Part shown: positions 22,934-32,327 of the stretch, in pieces
Layout of the letters: each line of letters opens with the position of its first letter
How positions within the stretch are numbered: position 1 is the stretch's first letter
DNA from: Sordaria brevicollis
Taxonomy: Eukaryota > Ascomycota > Sordariomycetes > Sordariales > Sordariaceae
Assembly (NCBI GenBank): GCA_033439795.1
Contig: JAUTDP010000006.1
Location: 186,001-250,000, forward strand
Length of the DNA stretch: 64,000 nucleotides
Reading direction: 5' to 3'
Program-made: the position numbers and the translations under genes
The notes under the pieces: generated by a model
The model's database searches: none
Told to the model about the DNA's origin: nothing
What the model saw: the letters and a program-made list of their open reading frames with translations, nothing else

Positions 22934-23536
22934 GCCATTCCTAGAGCATGGTTTGCATGATGAACGGACCAAGTTCACACAAGCAGCTTGCTTGGAAACG
23001 CCGCGCAGTTCCTGAACATGACGGCGCCATGGAAAGGTTTTTTCATACCAATTTGGGTGGGAACACCCCTCGAAGCAAGCAACCAAAGGAGGAAAGAGGA
23101 TCAGTTTGACTCGTCTACCGGACAACAGGCCTGCGTTTGTTTACTATTCTCAGGGGGTGGCCGGTTGACTGCTGTACAGAATATTCGCGGGGACCGATGT
23201 TACGTGCGGGTTAACGAGGGCGCACGAGCCACACTCGACTGCCCTGCTGCATGAACCCTGCAACGGTGCGCCCGAAAAAAAAGGTTGCGGTGCTTTCGCC
23301 GGATAAGCCAGTCTTGGCATTCGCAAAGGCGTAGCGCAGTGCGGCGGCCTTGAAATTTATCAAGAAACTTGGATCTTCTCGCATCCATATCTCACGTTCT
23401 CCTATGAAGCTTGCGCGCCATTGCCCGCCGCGGTTGAACTAAAGACTTGGGAGTTCGCCATTGAACATCGCTGCCCGCACCTTTAGGCGGCGGAACTCCC
23501 ACGCCCTCCCTCTCTCCTCGCCGCCAAAAAAGGGCG
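22934..23536. other. Intergenic, imp2 3' region and carrier promoter
   Basis: No gene is visible. Minus-strand frames here only mirror imp2. Confidence 0.5.
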
Positions 23537-25015
23537 ATGGTGCTTGGCTTCGAGGCAGCCAGTACGCACCCTACCTCTGCTACATCCACTATTGCGCCGT
23601 CGTCGTCGCCGTCTTTGCTGTCGCCCACGGCCGTTGCCGACCATGGACTTACACATCAACAGGGCTTTGGGACTATCACCGAAAAGGACTCGCCGCGTAA
23701 TATGACTCCTGACGATGGGGATCTGGAAAGGCGCCCGCCTTTGCTGCAAGTATGTCATGTCTTCAGTCTCCTGGTCCTGGAGTGAAACTGGAACTCTCTC
23801 TGCGCACCGTGACCATGGTCGCCAAAACCTCAACAAATTGTCGCTGACCACCCGTACGGTAGTGCATGCTTGCAGGCGGCTTAGGAGGGACAAGTGGCGA
23901 CATGCTCATGCACTCGCTCGATACCGTAAAAACTCGACAGCAAGGCGATCCGCACATTCCGCCGAGATATACCTCGCTGGGCTCATCATACTATACAATC
24001 TTCCGACAAGAAGGCATCCGACGGGGCCTGTACGGCGGCTGGCTCCCGGCACTCTTGGGCTCGTTCCCCGGAACCGTCCTGTTCTTCGGCACCTACGAAT
24101 ACAGCAAGCGGCACATGCTGGACTACGGCGTCCAGCCCCACGTTGCTTACCTGCTCAGCGGTAAGTCGAAGGGAAGGAGGAGGGAAAACAGTAAGCAGGA
24201 GGAGTTGGGCTTGCTGACACAAGTTGCGGTTAGGGTTCCTCGGCGACTTTGCCGCGTCTATCGTCTACGTGCCCTCGGAAGTTCTCAAGACTCGCCTTCA
24301 GCTTCAAGGCCGCTATAACAACCCTTACTTTGCCTCTGGATACAACTACAAGGGCATGACCGATGCCGCCCGGACGATTGTTCGCAGAGAGGGATTTTCG
24401 GCCCTTTTCCACGGATACAAAGCGACGCTTTACCGCGACATGCCCTTTTCCGCCCTTCAGTTCATGTTTTACGAGCAGGGTCAGACTTGGGCGCACAATT
24501 GGATGGGAAGCCGCGACATTGGGTGGCAGCTGGAACTGTTGACGGGTGCTGCGGCAGGAGGCCTTGCTGGTTCCATGACGTGCCCACTCGATGTGGTCAA
24601 AACCAGACTTCAGACCCAGGTCGTTCCGGACCCCACAGCAGCATCGCCGGTCGGCTCCGGATCAGCAGCGACAACAACAACAACAACACAAGCGTCGGCA
24701 AAGGACGGAACCGTCAAGGCGTCCAACATAACGGAGAGCTCGACACAAAAACTCCAAAAACGACTAATATCGACATCGTCACCGTCAACCCACACCCCAC
24801 GGCCGGGAGCTGTTACCCTGGACACGTCTTCGGTATTCACGGGGTTGAGGATGATCTACCAGACAGAAGGCATTGCTGGCTGGTTTAGAGGCGTCGGACC
24901 CCGTGCTGTCTGGACCAGCATCCAAAGCGGCTGCATGCTGTTTTTGTACCAGGCGATCCTGCGCCAGTTGGAGGCCCATTTGCCCGGTGAACAGGAACGT
25001 TCAGAGGTGGCCTAG
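23537..25015 (+). CDS. mme1: Mitochondrial carrier, MME1 (YMR166C)-like
   Basis: Three exons: 23,537-23,749, 23,863-24,160 and 24,234-25,015, giving 430 residues. The introns are GTATGT...GTAG and GTAAGT...TTAG. Exon 1 encodes a low-complexity Ser/Thr-rich N-terminal extension. The SLC25 fold follows with three repeats and signatures SLDTVKTRQQG (the first Pro replaced), PSEVLKTRLQLQG and PLDVVKTRLQTQ. The blocks LYGGWLPALLGSFPGTVLFFGTYE and HGYKATLYRDMPFSALQFMFYE match the yeast MME1/YMR166C type, an inner-membrane magnesium exporter. An insertion of about 70 low-complexity residues (Thr/Ser runs from an ACA repeat at about 24,671-24,690) sits between repeats 2 and 3. The substrate is inferred from homology. 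Confidence 0.92.
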
Positions 25016-25850
25016 ATGCTGCAACGTCTCTGTTGTTTGAGCGCAAGATGAGAGAGCGTTATTGTATACCGATATCTAGACATGTTGGTTGTATGTATTC
25101 TACCCATGATGGGGATGAGGACGGCGAAGGAAAAATATTAAAGAGGCGTTTTACGGGATGGAACGGATTGATGGATAGAGAAGCACAAAGCATTTGTATG
25201 AGTATAAGCGATATAGACATAGACCCGAGCCATTTACGTTGGGAAACATTGGAATACTCTGCTCAGGTAGTGAGAAACCTGTGTGAGGGGTGGGTTATGT
25301 TGCATAAATATTAGAGGCATATAAGCTCACCTCGAAAATCAATTGAAAATCGCACTTCGGACCTACCAAACGAGTTCTCGTTTCATCCCGTCAATGTTCC
25401 ATCCTTCTGGTTCCGGAATTCGGATGAAGAGGCTCTGCGGGCGCCGTTGAAACTGAGATGCGATTCTGGTGTGCCAAGTCCAACACGGTTCATTCTCTTG
25501 AGAGACGCCCGGGGCGTACCAAGGTGCTGGACCCACACCAGCTAGCGGGGTGCTGCAGTGCAACAGTGCCCACTTGTAGCGGGCTCAGGCCGTTCGGGTT
25601 GTCGCTTCCACTTGACCTTCCAGTGCTTGTTTCCCGCGGCGCGGTGCGGATCGATTTTTGGGACCGAAACATTTTTGAGCTCATCCCACTCAACGAAGCT
25701 TCGGAGCTCACGACCAAGCTTCGACCGCCGACCAACCTCACCTACCTCGTCACCAGGGCCTTTTCCCGACGCCCTCCACCTGCGCCACTCGAACGGGGAC
25801 AATTCCGACCATGATCTGACGAGCGAGATGGAACACGGGATCCAGCGGCC
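25016..25850. other. Intergenic, carrier 3' region and PPR gene promoter
   Basis: About 830 bases with no supported gene. The last 200 bases are C-rich leader-like sequence. Confidence 0.5.
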
Positions 25851-28800
25851 ATGTCATCACCACTTCCTGTCCCCTCCAAAGCTGCCTTGACAGCCCTCCG
25901 CGGACTTGTCGTGGGAACCTCTTGCACCCTCGCGCTCATTGCCGAAGACCGCCGACGACGAATCAGAAACGCCGTGACGGCAATTGAAAATGGGGAGCGC
26001 ATCCGGCAAGCAAAGAACTACAACACGGGCGGCGCCGCTCTAGCTGTGGCCCTGGAAGAAGAGTCATTACTGGACGCTGGCGTCTTGCCCGCAGTCCCTG
26101 AGCCATTCGCTGCGCTGCCCGCTGAAATTGTCCGACAGTACGATCTTTCCAGGGCCGCGGAATTGGAAAGGTTGCAAAGGGGCGAGGATATCGGCACGTC
26201 AGAAACAACACGGAGAGACCATGGTTCGGGGTCCCATCCTTGCGGACATAGCCGCAGCGAAGAAACAACACCAAGGTCGTCTACACCCAAGAAGCGAATC
26301 GTTACAAAACAACACCACTTTATATCGACCGTAGAAGGAGCATCGATCACGCAGACTCGGCACTATCACACCAAGTTTCCAGGGCGGAAAGACTACCAAG
26401 GAGGACGAAGCGCGCTCGCGTTCCCCAGCAATGATAATATTGTCGTCATGATTCAGGAAGCTTGTAGTACCAAAGATACGGGACGCATGGACAAAGCCTC
26501 ATCGTTAATCTTCGAAGCAAACAATCAAAAACAAGCACCGAACAACTTGGACGAAACCTGGATGGAGGCATCCGCCTTGCTTTGCCGAACGTACTTGGAC
26601 TTGGAAAGAGCTGAGGATGCCGCAAAGGTTCTATCCTGCGTGTTAGCCCGTGCGCCACTCACAGAGGCGCGATACTTCGAGTTCCAGCCTGTACGGCTGA
26701 TCGAATCACTTCTCGCCAAAGCGACGGAAACAAAGACTGGAGAGAACATATGCCCGGCTAAACTCGAAACCGCCATCAGTCTTTTCTTGCCCAAGTTCAC
26801 AGAAAAGCCAGTCGTTCAGAGTCCGGAAATGCTTGCGGTTGGAAGAGCGTTGCTCGACCATGCATTCTCACTTGGGAAATCCACCAGGGCCATTGATGTG
26901 TACTGGAGGTGTATCTCGGTCTCGGAGAGCCGGTACGATTTCACATCATGGGTAATCACCAAGCTCCATGACGCTGGCGATTACAAGGCAGCGATCCGAC
27001 TGTTCCTAGCCAACTACTGCAAGATGGACCCGAGCGCGCCATCCATCATTCGAATCGCTCAGCCGGTTGTGCAGAGTGTCGAAAAGGCCCACAACTACAA
27101 GCCGACTCAGGTCCTCAAAACTTTCGTGAGCCTTGCCAGCGGCGGGAAGTGCCACCTCAAGACGGAGTGGATCATGAGACTCTTGACTGCTCACTGGAGA
27201 CGTCATGGCAATTTCGAAGAGTTGGAGACATTCTTCCAGCAACTGATAGAGCTCGGCCTGAAGGACGTAGTGTACCATATGGACGGTGTCTACCGTGTCA
27301 TGATCGAGTTGGCATTGGAAGCTGGAGAAGACTTCAAGGCGGAGTCAATCTTCGCAGAGGCCACAGCACAATTACCACAGATGGCTCACGACGTACGACT
27401 GTTGGGCATCTTTGCACGTTTCAAAGCCAAGCAGCAAGACTGGGAGGGTGTTAGGGAATCATTCGCGACGATGAAGCTGGATACCCAGCCCGCACTTGAT
27501 GCGTGCGGTACCGCATTCGTTCCTATCGTCAAAACATACGCAAAGGATCACACGGTCCAGGAGACTGATGCCTTTATGAGATCCTATATCACCGGCCTCA
27601 AGGTGCCGCTTAGCCGGTTCCTTGTCACATTGATGGCGAAGCAGTATGCCTCCATTCGGGATCTTGAATCCTTCGTCGAGTGGCTTGAATACTGCAGCAC
27701 CTCTGGGTTCCAGGTTGATGCCGCTTTCACAAACGCTGTGCTAGTCAGCTGCCGAAGAAACTGGAACGTACCATTCCGAGACCTTCGAACCTTGTTCCGC
27801 AAGCTCAGGGCATTAAACCCCAACTTTGTCGATAGACATACGGAACGGGTCATGATGGATGCAGCGCTCTCATCAGACAACAAGCTTGAGGGAGGATTCG
27901 CTCGCGGACGTGTGCTTTCGCTACATATCACTCCGAAGATGGCTGCTGTCAGGGGAAAGTGTGAGACCGAACATGAAGTCACTCTGGCGATGAAGGAAGC
28001 TCTTAGCTACAGACACCCAGCCAAAGCACTCAACATTTACAAGCGAGCCCTTCACCTTGGGATGCCCTTCTCGGAGTGCGCTCTCAAGCTGGCAGTCAAC
28101 GCCCAGCTGAAGCTGGAGAACAAGCCCTACAAGAAGACCTATGACCTTGTCCTGAAAGCTCAGCACCAGGGCAACAACGTCGACTCCATCCTTAACTACC
28201 TTCTCGGCCTACAACTCAGCGACCTCGCCGCAAAGGGTGGCGAAATCAAGAGTATCGTCGAGACAGCCATCAACCGCATCAAGGACGTCGGTCTCAAGAT
28301 AGCCGACACCTTCCTGCACCGGGCTGCCCTGATATGCCTAACATCCGGCCACTTCGAAGGAGCGCACCACTACGCTCTCATGGCCGCCGAATCCAACAAC
28401 CACTCCGAGCCATGCTACAACCTCGACAACTTCCGCATCATGCTCTACTCCTTCTCGGGGCTGCTCAACATCGACGGCATCCGCCAAGTGCTGGCCAAGG
28501 CCATGTCCAGCAGCTACAAGGAACACACGGGCTGCCTCAAGGCGCTCAAGCGGGCGCGCGATATGGTCATGGAAGCCCGCCTCAACGACGCCATGCCGCA
28601 GCAGAGACACGACGCCTACGACGTCCTGAGCGAGGGCATCGAGAAGATTATCAAGTCCCGCCAGCGGTTACAATCGCAGCGCGTGAAGCTGGGGACGGAG
28701 TCGGTCCGGATCATGCGGCAGGCGGCGCTAGATGCGGGCGTTGCGCCCGTTGACTTTGCCGATGTTCCATGGCTGAATGCTAAGCCTAGGATCAGGCCAG

Positions 28801-28988
28801 ATGAGGAGGATGCGGAGCTGGATGCCTTTGAAGAGGAGCTTAGGAGACAGCGGCACGAGCTAGGCGAGGAGGATAAGGCTGTGTTTGAGGAGCTTTTGGT
28901 TTTGGATAATGCGTTTGCTCCAACGGCGGCGGGTGGTAAAATGACTGGGACTGGGACTGGGTTGGCACAACCTGTGCCGGCGGCGTGA
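25851..28988 (+). CDS. PPR/helical-repeat protein, probably mitochondrial
   Basis: A single exon encodes 1,045 residues. The N-terminus is basic and amphipathic with a hydrophobic stretch (LRGLVVGTSCTLALIAEDRRRRIR), consistent with mitochondrial import. After a charged linker (residues 110-190) come many degenerate paired-helix units of 33-38 residues, for example around TWMEASALLCRTYLDLERAEDAAKVL and HPAKALNIYKRALHLGMPFSECALKL, as in pentatricopeptide repeat proteins. The C-terminus is a charged coiled-coil region (EEDAELDAFEEELRRQRHE) and a Gly/Thr tail. Fungal long PPR proteins bind mitochondrial transcripts and aid their stability or translation; the target here is unknown. No catalytic domain is seen. 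Confidence 0.8.
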   Translation: MSSPLPVPSKAALTALRGLVVGTSCTLALIAEDRRRRIRNAVTAIENGERIRQAKNYNTGGAALAVALEEESLLDAGVLPAVPEPFAALPAEIVRQYDLSRAAELERLQRGEDIGTSETTRRDHGSGSHPCGHSRSEETTPRSSTPKKRIVTKQHHFISTVEGASITQTRHYHTKFPGRKDYQGGRSALAFPSNDNIVVMIQEACSTKDTGRMDKASSLIFEANNQKQAPNNLDETWMEASALLCRTYLDLERAEDAAKVLSCVLARAPLTEARYFEFQPVRLIESLLAKATETKTGENICPAKLETAISLFLPKFTEKPVVQSPEMLAVGRALLDHAFSLGKSTRAIDVYWRCISVSESRYDFTSWVITKLHDAGDYKAAIRLFLANYCKMDPSAPSIIRIAQPVVQSVEKAHNYKPTQVLKTFVSLASGGKCHLKTEWIMRLLTAHWRRHGNFEELETFFQQLIELGLKDVVYHMDGVYRVMIELALEAGEDFKAESIFAEATAQLPQMAHDVRLLGIFARFKAKQQDWEGVRESFATMKLDTQPALDACGTAFVPIVKTYAKDHTVQETDAFMRSYITGLKVPLSRFLVTLMAKQYASIRDLESFVEWLEYCSTSGFQVDAAFTNAVLVSCRRNWNVPFRDLRTLFRKLRALNPNFVDRHTERVMMDAALSSDNKLEGGFARGRVLSLHITPKMAAVRGKCETEHEVTLAMKEALSYRHPAKALNIYKRALHLGMPFSECALKLAVNAQLKLENKPYKKTYDLVLKAQHQGNNVDSILNYLLGLQLSDLAAKGGEIKSIVETAINRIKDVGLKIADTFLHRAALICLTSGHFEGAHHYALMAAESNNHSEPCYNLDNFRIMLYSFSGLLNIDGIRQVLAKAMSSSYKEHTGCLKALKRARDMVMEARLNDAMPQQRHDAYDVLSEGIEKIIKSRQRLQSQRVKLGTESVRIMRQAALDAGVAPVDFADVPWLNAKPRIRPDEEDAELDAFEEELRRQRHELGEEDKAVFEELLVLDNAFAPTAAGGKMTGTGTGLAQPVPAA

Positions 28989-30102
28989 AGGGATCGATAG
29001 AATTGAAGCACATACAAACTTTGCATACCTAGATACGTGAATATAGCATTTGGGATAGTTGGACAGTGGAAAACGGTCCTGGTTGATGTTTACAGACAAG
29101 ACTTTGTTTATTTCTTTGACAACCATGCTCTTGACGAATGAATGGTGTTTTTTGCACCGTCGATAACCCAAATCAGATACGTATGTGTAAATGTTTCCCA
29201 TCCCAAGAGGCTTTCTCGTGTAACGGTCAATACTTACAACCTGGTTGGACAATTGACATGACCGTTAAGAAGCTGTCATCATCACGCCGCGTCCAGACGA
29301 TGAATCGACTCACATGTCAATCCGGCGGTCAGGGGCAGAAAGGGGTACCCGCGCCATATGGTCCGTGCGTGAGCCATTGGTTCACTCTCATTGGCTGCAT
29401 GCTCACGGTGTTTCCCGCCATGGGACGATTTGTTGTTGACAAAAAAGTTCACGGAAATCCTACCGAGAGATTCCCTTTTTGGTTTCTGGGGGAAGGCGAG
29501 ACCTGGACTTTTGTTGCCCCGCGTGTTTTTTTTTTTTTTTCCTTGTAGATCTTTGGTATTACGCGCTCGCACGGTGAGTGTTGTCTCGCGACTTGCCGTC
29601 CCAGTTCGAGAAGCTCCAGATACCCGGTACAGTAGGTTGGGAAGCCAGCAAGGTGTGGTGCCGTGCCCGTAGCAACGGCAAAAAATAGGGGTTCTTTGTT
29701 ATCGATCCCGACAACCCCATATCTGCCCATACAATCGTCCGATACAATCGACCTCGACCCATTCGCTACCCAAATAATTTCACGAAGCTACGGACGAACC
29801 TACCCTTGCCTACTTCGCCTTCTTTCCGCCATCCCATCGGAGCTTGTTCCCTACCATCGACGCCCTTGTCGGAACCTCTACCGCGCCATACTATAATCAC
29901 TTAAAGCCGACTTCGACTTGTTTGTTTCCTACCGCTGTGCTTCCTTATCGCAAGCTCTCCCACTTCCCATCAAGACCCCACACGGCGGAGGATCGATCGT
30001 CTACACAAACAGTTCGGGAACCTTAACGACCCGATCTCCTATACCGATACGTCAACTTCTTGTCGACAACCACATACCGAATACATACAAAAAATATTCC
30101 CG
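28989..30102. promoter_or_regulatory. Promoter and leader of squalene epoxidase gene
   Basis: About 1.1 kb. It holds a 15-T run at 29,526-29,540 and a long C-rich, pyrimidine-biased leader from about 29,700 to the ATG. No sterol-response element can be named with confidence. Confidence 0.4.
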
Positions 30103-31659
30103 ATGACGATCGAAACCGACTCGGCCGAGGTCCGCAATGCGCAGCGGCGAGAGCAGCACCACGAGGCGGATGTGGTATTAGTAGGCGCCGGCGTCTTTGG
30201 TTGCGCGGCCGCATATGCGCTCGCTAACCAAGGCCGCAGCGTGATTCTGCTCGAGAGATGGATGCACGAGCCCGACAGGATAGTAGGCGAGTTGCTACAG
30301 CCGGGTGGTCTAGAAGCCCTTCAAAAGCTCGGGCTGGGCCACTGCGTTGAGGGAATCGATGCCATCACCTGTCACGGATACCACGTCGTCTTCCATGGGA
30401 AGGACGTGGCCATTCCTTACCCGGTGGTGGATGAGAAGGGAAAGGTGTATTCTGGCGAAGCGGCCAAGAGGGTAGAATCATCATCAGCAAACACTAAGAA
30501 CGGGCCAAAGCTACGACGACCGGAAGGCCGATCTTTCCATCACGGCCGCTTCATTAGCCAGCTCCGCAAGGCCTGCGCCGGCCATCCCAACATCACCATC
30601 TTCGAAACGACCGTAACCTCCGTCATCCGGGGCTCGCACTCCGACCAAGTCCTCGGCGTCGAGACCCTGACCACCGACCGTTCCACCGGCGAAAAGAACC
30701 CCGACTTCTTCTTCGGCCAACTCACCTTGATCGCCGACGGCTACGACTCCAAATTCCGCAAACAGCTCCTCCCGGAAGGGACAGCTCCAGTCGTCCGCTC
30801 CAAATTCTACGCCCTCGAACTTATCGACTGCCCCTTCCCCCCTTCCAACTACGGCCACGTCGTAATCGGCAAAACCTCCCCCATCCTCCTCTACCAAATC
30901 GGCACCCACGAAACCCGCGCCCTCATCGACGTCCCTCACGATCTCCCCGCCGCCTCATCTGCCAACGGCGGCGTCCGGGGCTACATCCAAAACACCGTCG
31001 TCCCCACCCTCCCCGAATCCGTCCGCCCTTCCGTCCTCGCCGCTCTCAAAGACGGCAAGATCCCCCGCTCCATGCCCAACTCGTACCTCCCCGCCTCAGC
31101 AAAAGCCAACACCGCTCGCACACCGGGCGTCTTGCTGCTAGGAGACGCCTACAACATGCGCCACCCGCTAACAGGCGGCGGCATGACGGTTGCCTTTTCC
31201 GACGTCGTCCTTCTCGCCTCTCTGTTGCATCCCGATCGCGTCCCCAACCTCGCGGACGCTGAAGCCGTGGAACAAGCAATGAAGGAATTCCACTGGCGGC
31301 GCAAGGCGTGGACATCCATTATTAACACCCTCGCGCAAGCTTTGTACTCATTGTTCGCAGCGGACGATTGGCAACTTGACGCTTTGAGGAAGGGATGTTT
31401 TGCGTATTTCCAGATGGGAGGAGCGAAGACGGATGAACCCGTGGCGTTGATGGGTGGGCTTTTGCATGAGCCGATGGTGCTGGCGAGACATTTCTTTACG
31501 GTGGCGTTTGTGGCGATTTGGTTGCATTGGTGTGAGAGGGCTGGAGGGAGTGTGTTGGGCGGGTTGTTGAGGGCGCCGCTTTTGGTGGTGGATGCCGTGT
31601 TGATTCTTTGGAGGGCGTGTGTGGTGTTTTTGCCGACCATTTGGAGGGAGGCTGTTTAA
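30103..31659 (+). CDS. erg1: Squalene epoxidase (squalene monooxygenase)
   Basis: An intronless gene of 518 residues, close to the family length. The FAD-binding Rossmann motif VVLVGAGVFGCAAAYAL lies at residues 24-40. The ELLQPGGLEAL block and LIADGYDSKFRK follow. The second FAD/squalene motif GDAYNMRHPLTGGGMTVAFSD begins near residue 347. The C-terminus carries two hydrophobic segments (about 455-470 and 495-516) that hold it in the ER or lipid-droplet membrane. It inserts oxygen into squalene using NADPH and O2, giving 2,3-oxidosqualene for lanosterol and ergosterol synthesis, and is the target of allylamine antifungals. The start is chosen at the only upstream in-frame ATG, shortly before the FAD motif. 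Confidence 0.97.
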   Translation: MTIETDSAEVRNAQRREQHHEADVVLVGAGVFGCAAAYALANQGRSVILLERWMHEPDRIVGELLQPGGLEALQKLGLGHCVEGIDAITCHGYHVVFHGKDVAIPYPVVDEKGKVYSGEAAKRVESSSANTKNGPKLRRPEGRSFHHGRFISQLRKACAGHPNITIFETTVTSVIRGSHSDQVLGVETLTTDRSTGEKNPDFFFGQLTLIADGYDSKFRKQLLPEGTAPVVRSKFYALELIDCPFPPSNYGHVVIGKTSPILLYQIGTHETRALIDVPHDLPAASSANGGVRGYIQNTVVPTLPESVRPSVLAALKDGKIPRSMPNSYLPASAKANTARTPGVLLLGDAYNMRHPLTGGGMTVAFSDVVLLASLLHPDRVPNLADAEAVEQAMKEFHWRRKAWTSIINTLAQALYSLFAADDWQLDALRKGCFAYFQMGGAKTDEPVALMGGLLHEPMVLARHFFTVAFVAIWLHWCERAGGSVLGGLLRAPLLVVDAVLILWRACVVFLPTIWREAV

Positions 31660-32327
31660 GTTTGTGATTTCTTCCTTTTGAGAAGTTGGGTTTGAGGATA
31701 GAATGGTTGTAATATGATGACGGGAGTGTCTGGAAGACGAGGAGGGAATGAGGCGCTTGATTATAGAGCCGCTATGAAGTAAGGGAGGGTATAAGACTAA
31801 AGAATAAGACAAGATGAAGGATATGATGAGATGTTTTAGAACACAAAAGGCGGATGGTCCTTTTAAGGGCTCATGGACCTGTTGCAGTGTATAGTTAGCT
31901 TTTTCTTCTGAGGATGGATATACGTCAAAGTTACGAAGTATAATAATGCTAATCACTGGATGAAGATATACGGTGGCCACAACCATCTGGTGTCGGTAAC
32001 TGAAGGGCCTTGATCTGGAATCGGTGGTTTTTACGGTTTTTGGATCTGTTCGACCGAAAGTTATCACACGCAGCTTATAGCAAAATGACAACATCAACCC
32101 GGTAAACAAGATGAGAAATCCACAGTTATTAGCTTGAGAAAATACGTATCTTTTGTCCTCTATGTTACCCGAAATCCATTCCATCCTATCCATGTTCTTC
32201 CCTTTCCTCATGTAAATCCTATCCCGACAAAGGTCCATATGTACACCGATCCGATCCCATGCATCTAGCTTTCAAAGAGATTCCTCAGAGCAAGCACAAT
32301 CGCCTCCTCTGTGCCTGATACGCCATC
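31660..32327. other. Convergent 3' intergenic region
   Basis: Lies between erg1 and the unknown gene on the minus strand; AT-richer, with presumed 3' UTRs of both. A 296-codon minus frame (31,348-32,238) overlaps the erg1 3' end and is judged spurious. Confidence 0.5.

Noticed and set aside
31348..32238. 296-codon minus-strand frame overlapping the erg1 3' end
   Set aside because: The C-terminal third is only the antisense of erg1, the rest has low complexity and no domain, and no splice or promoter support exists.
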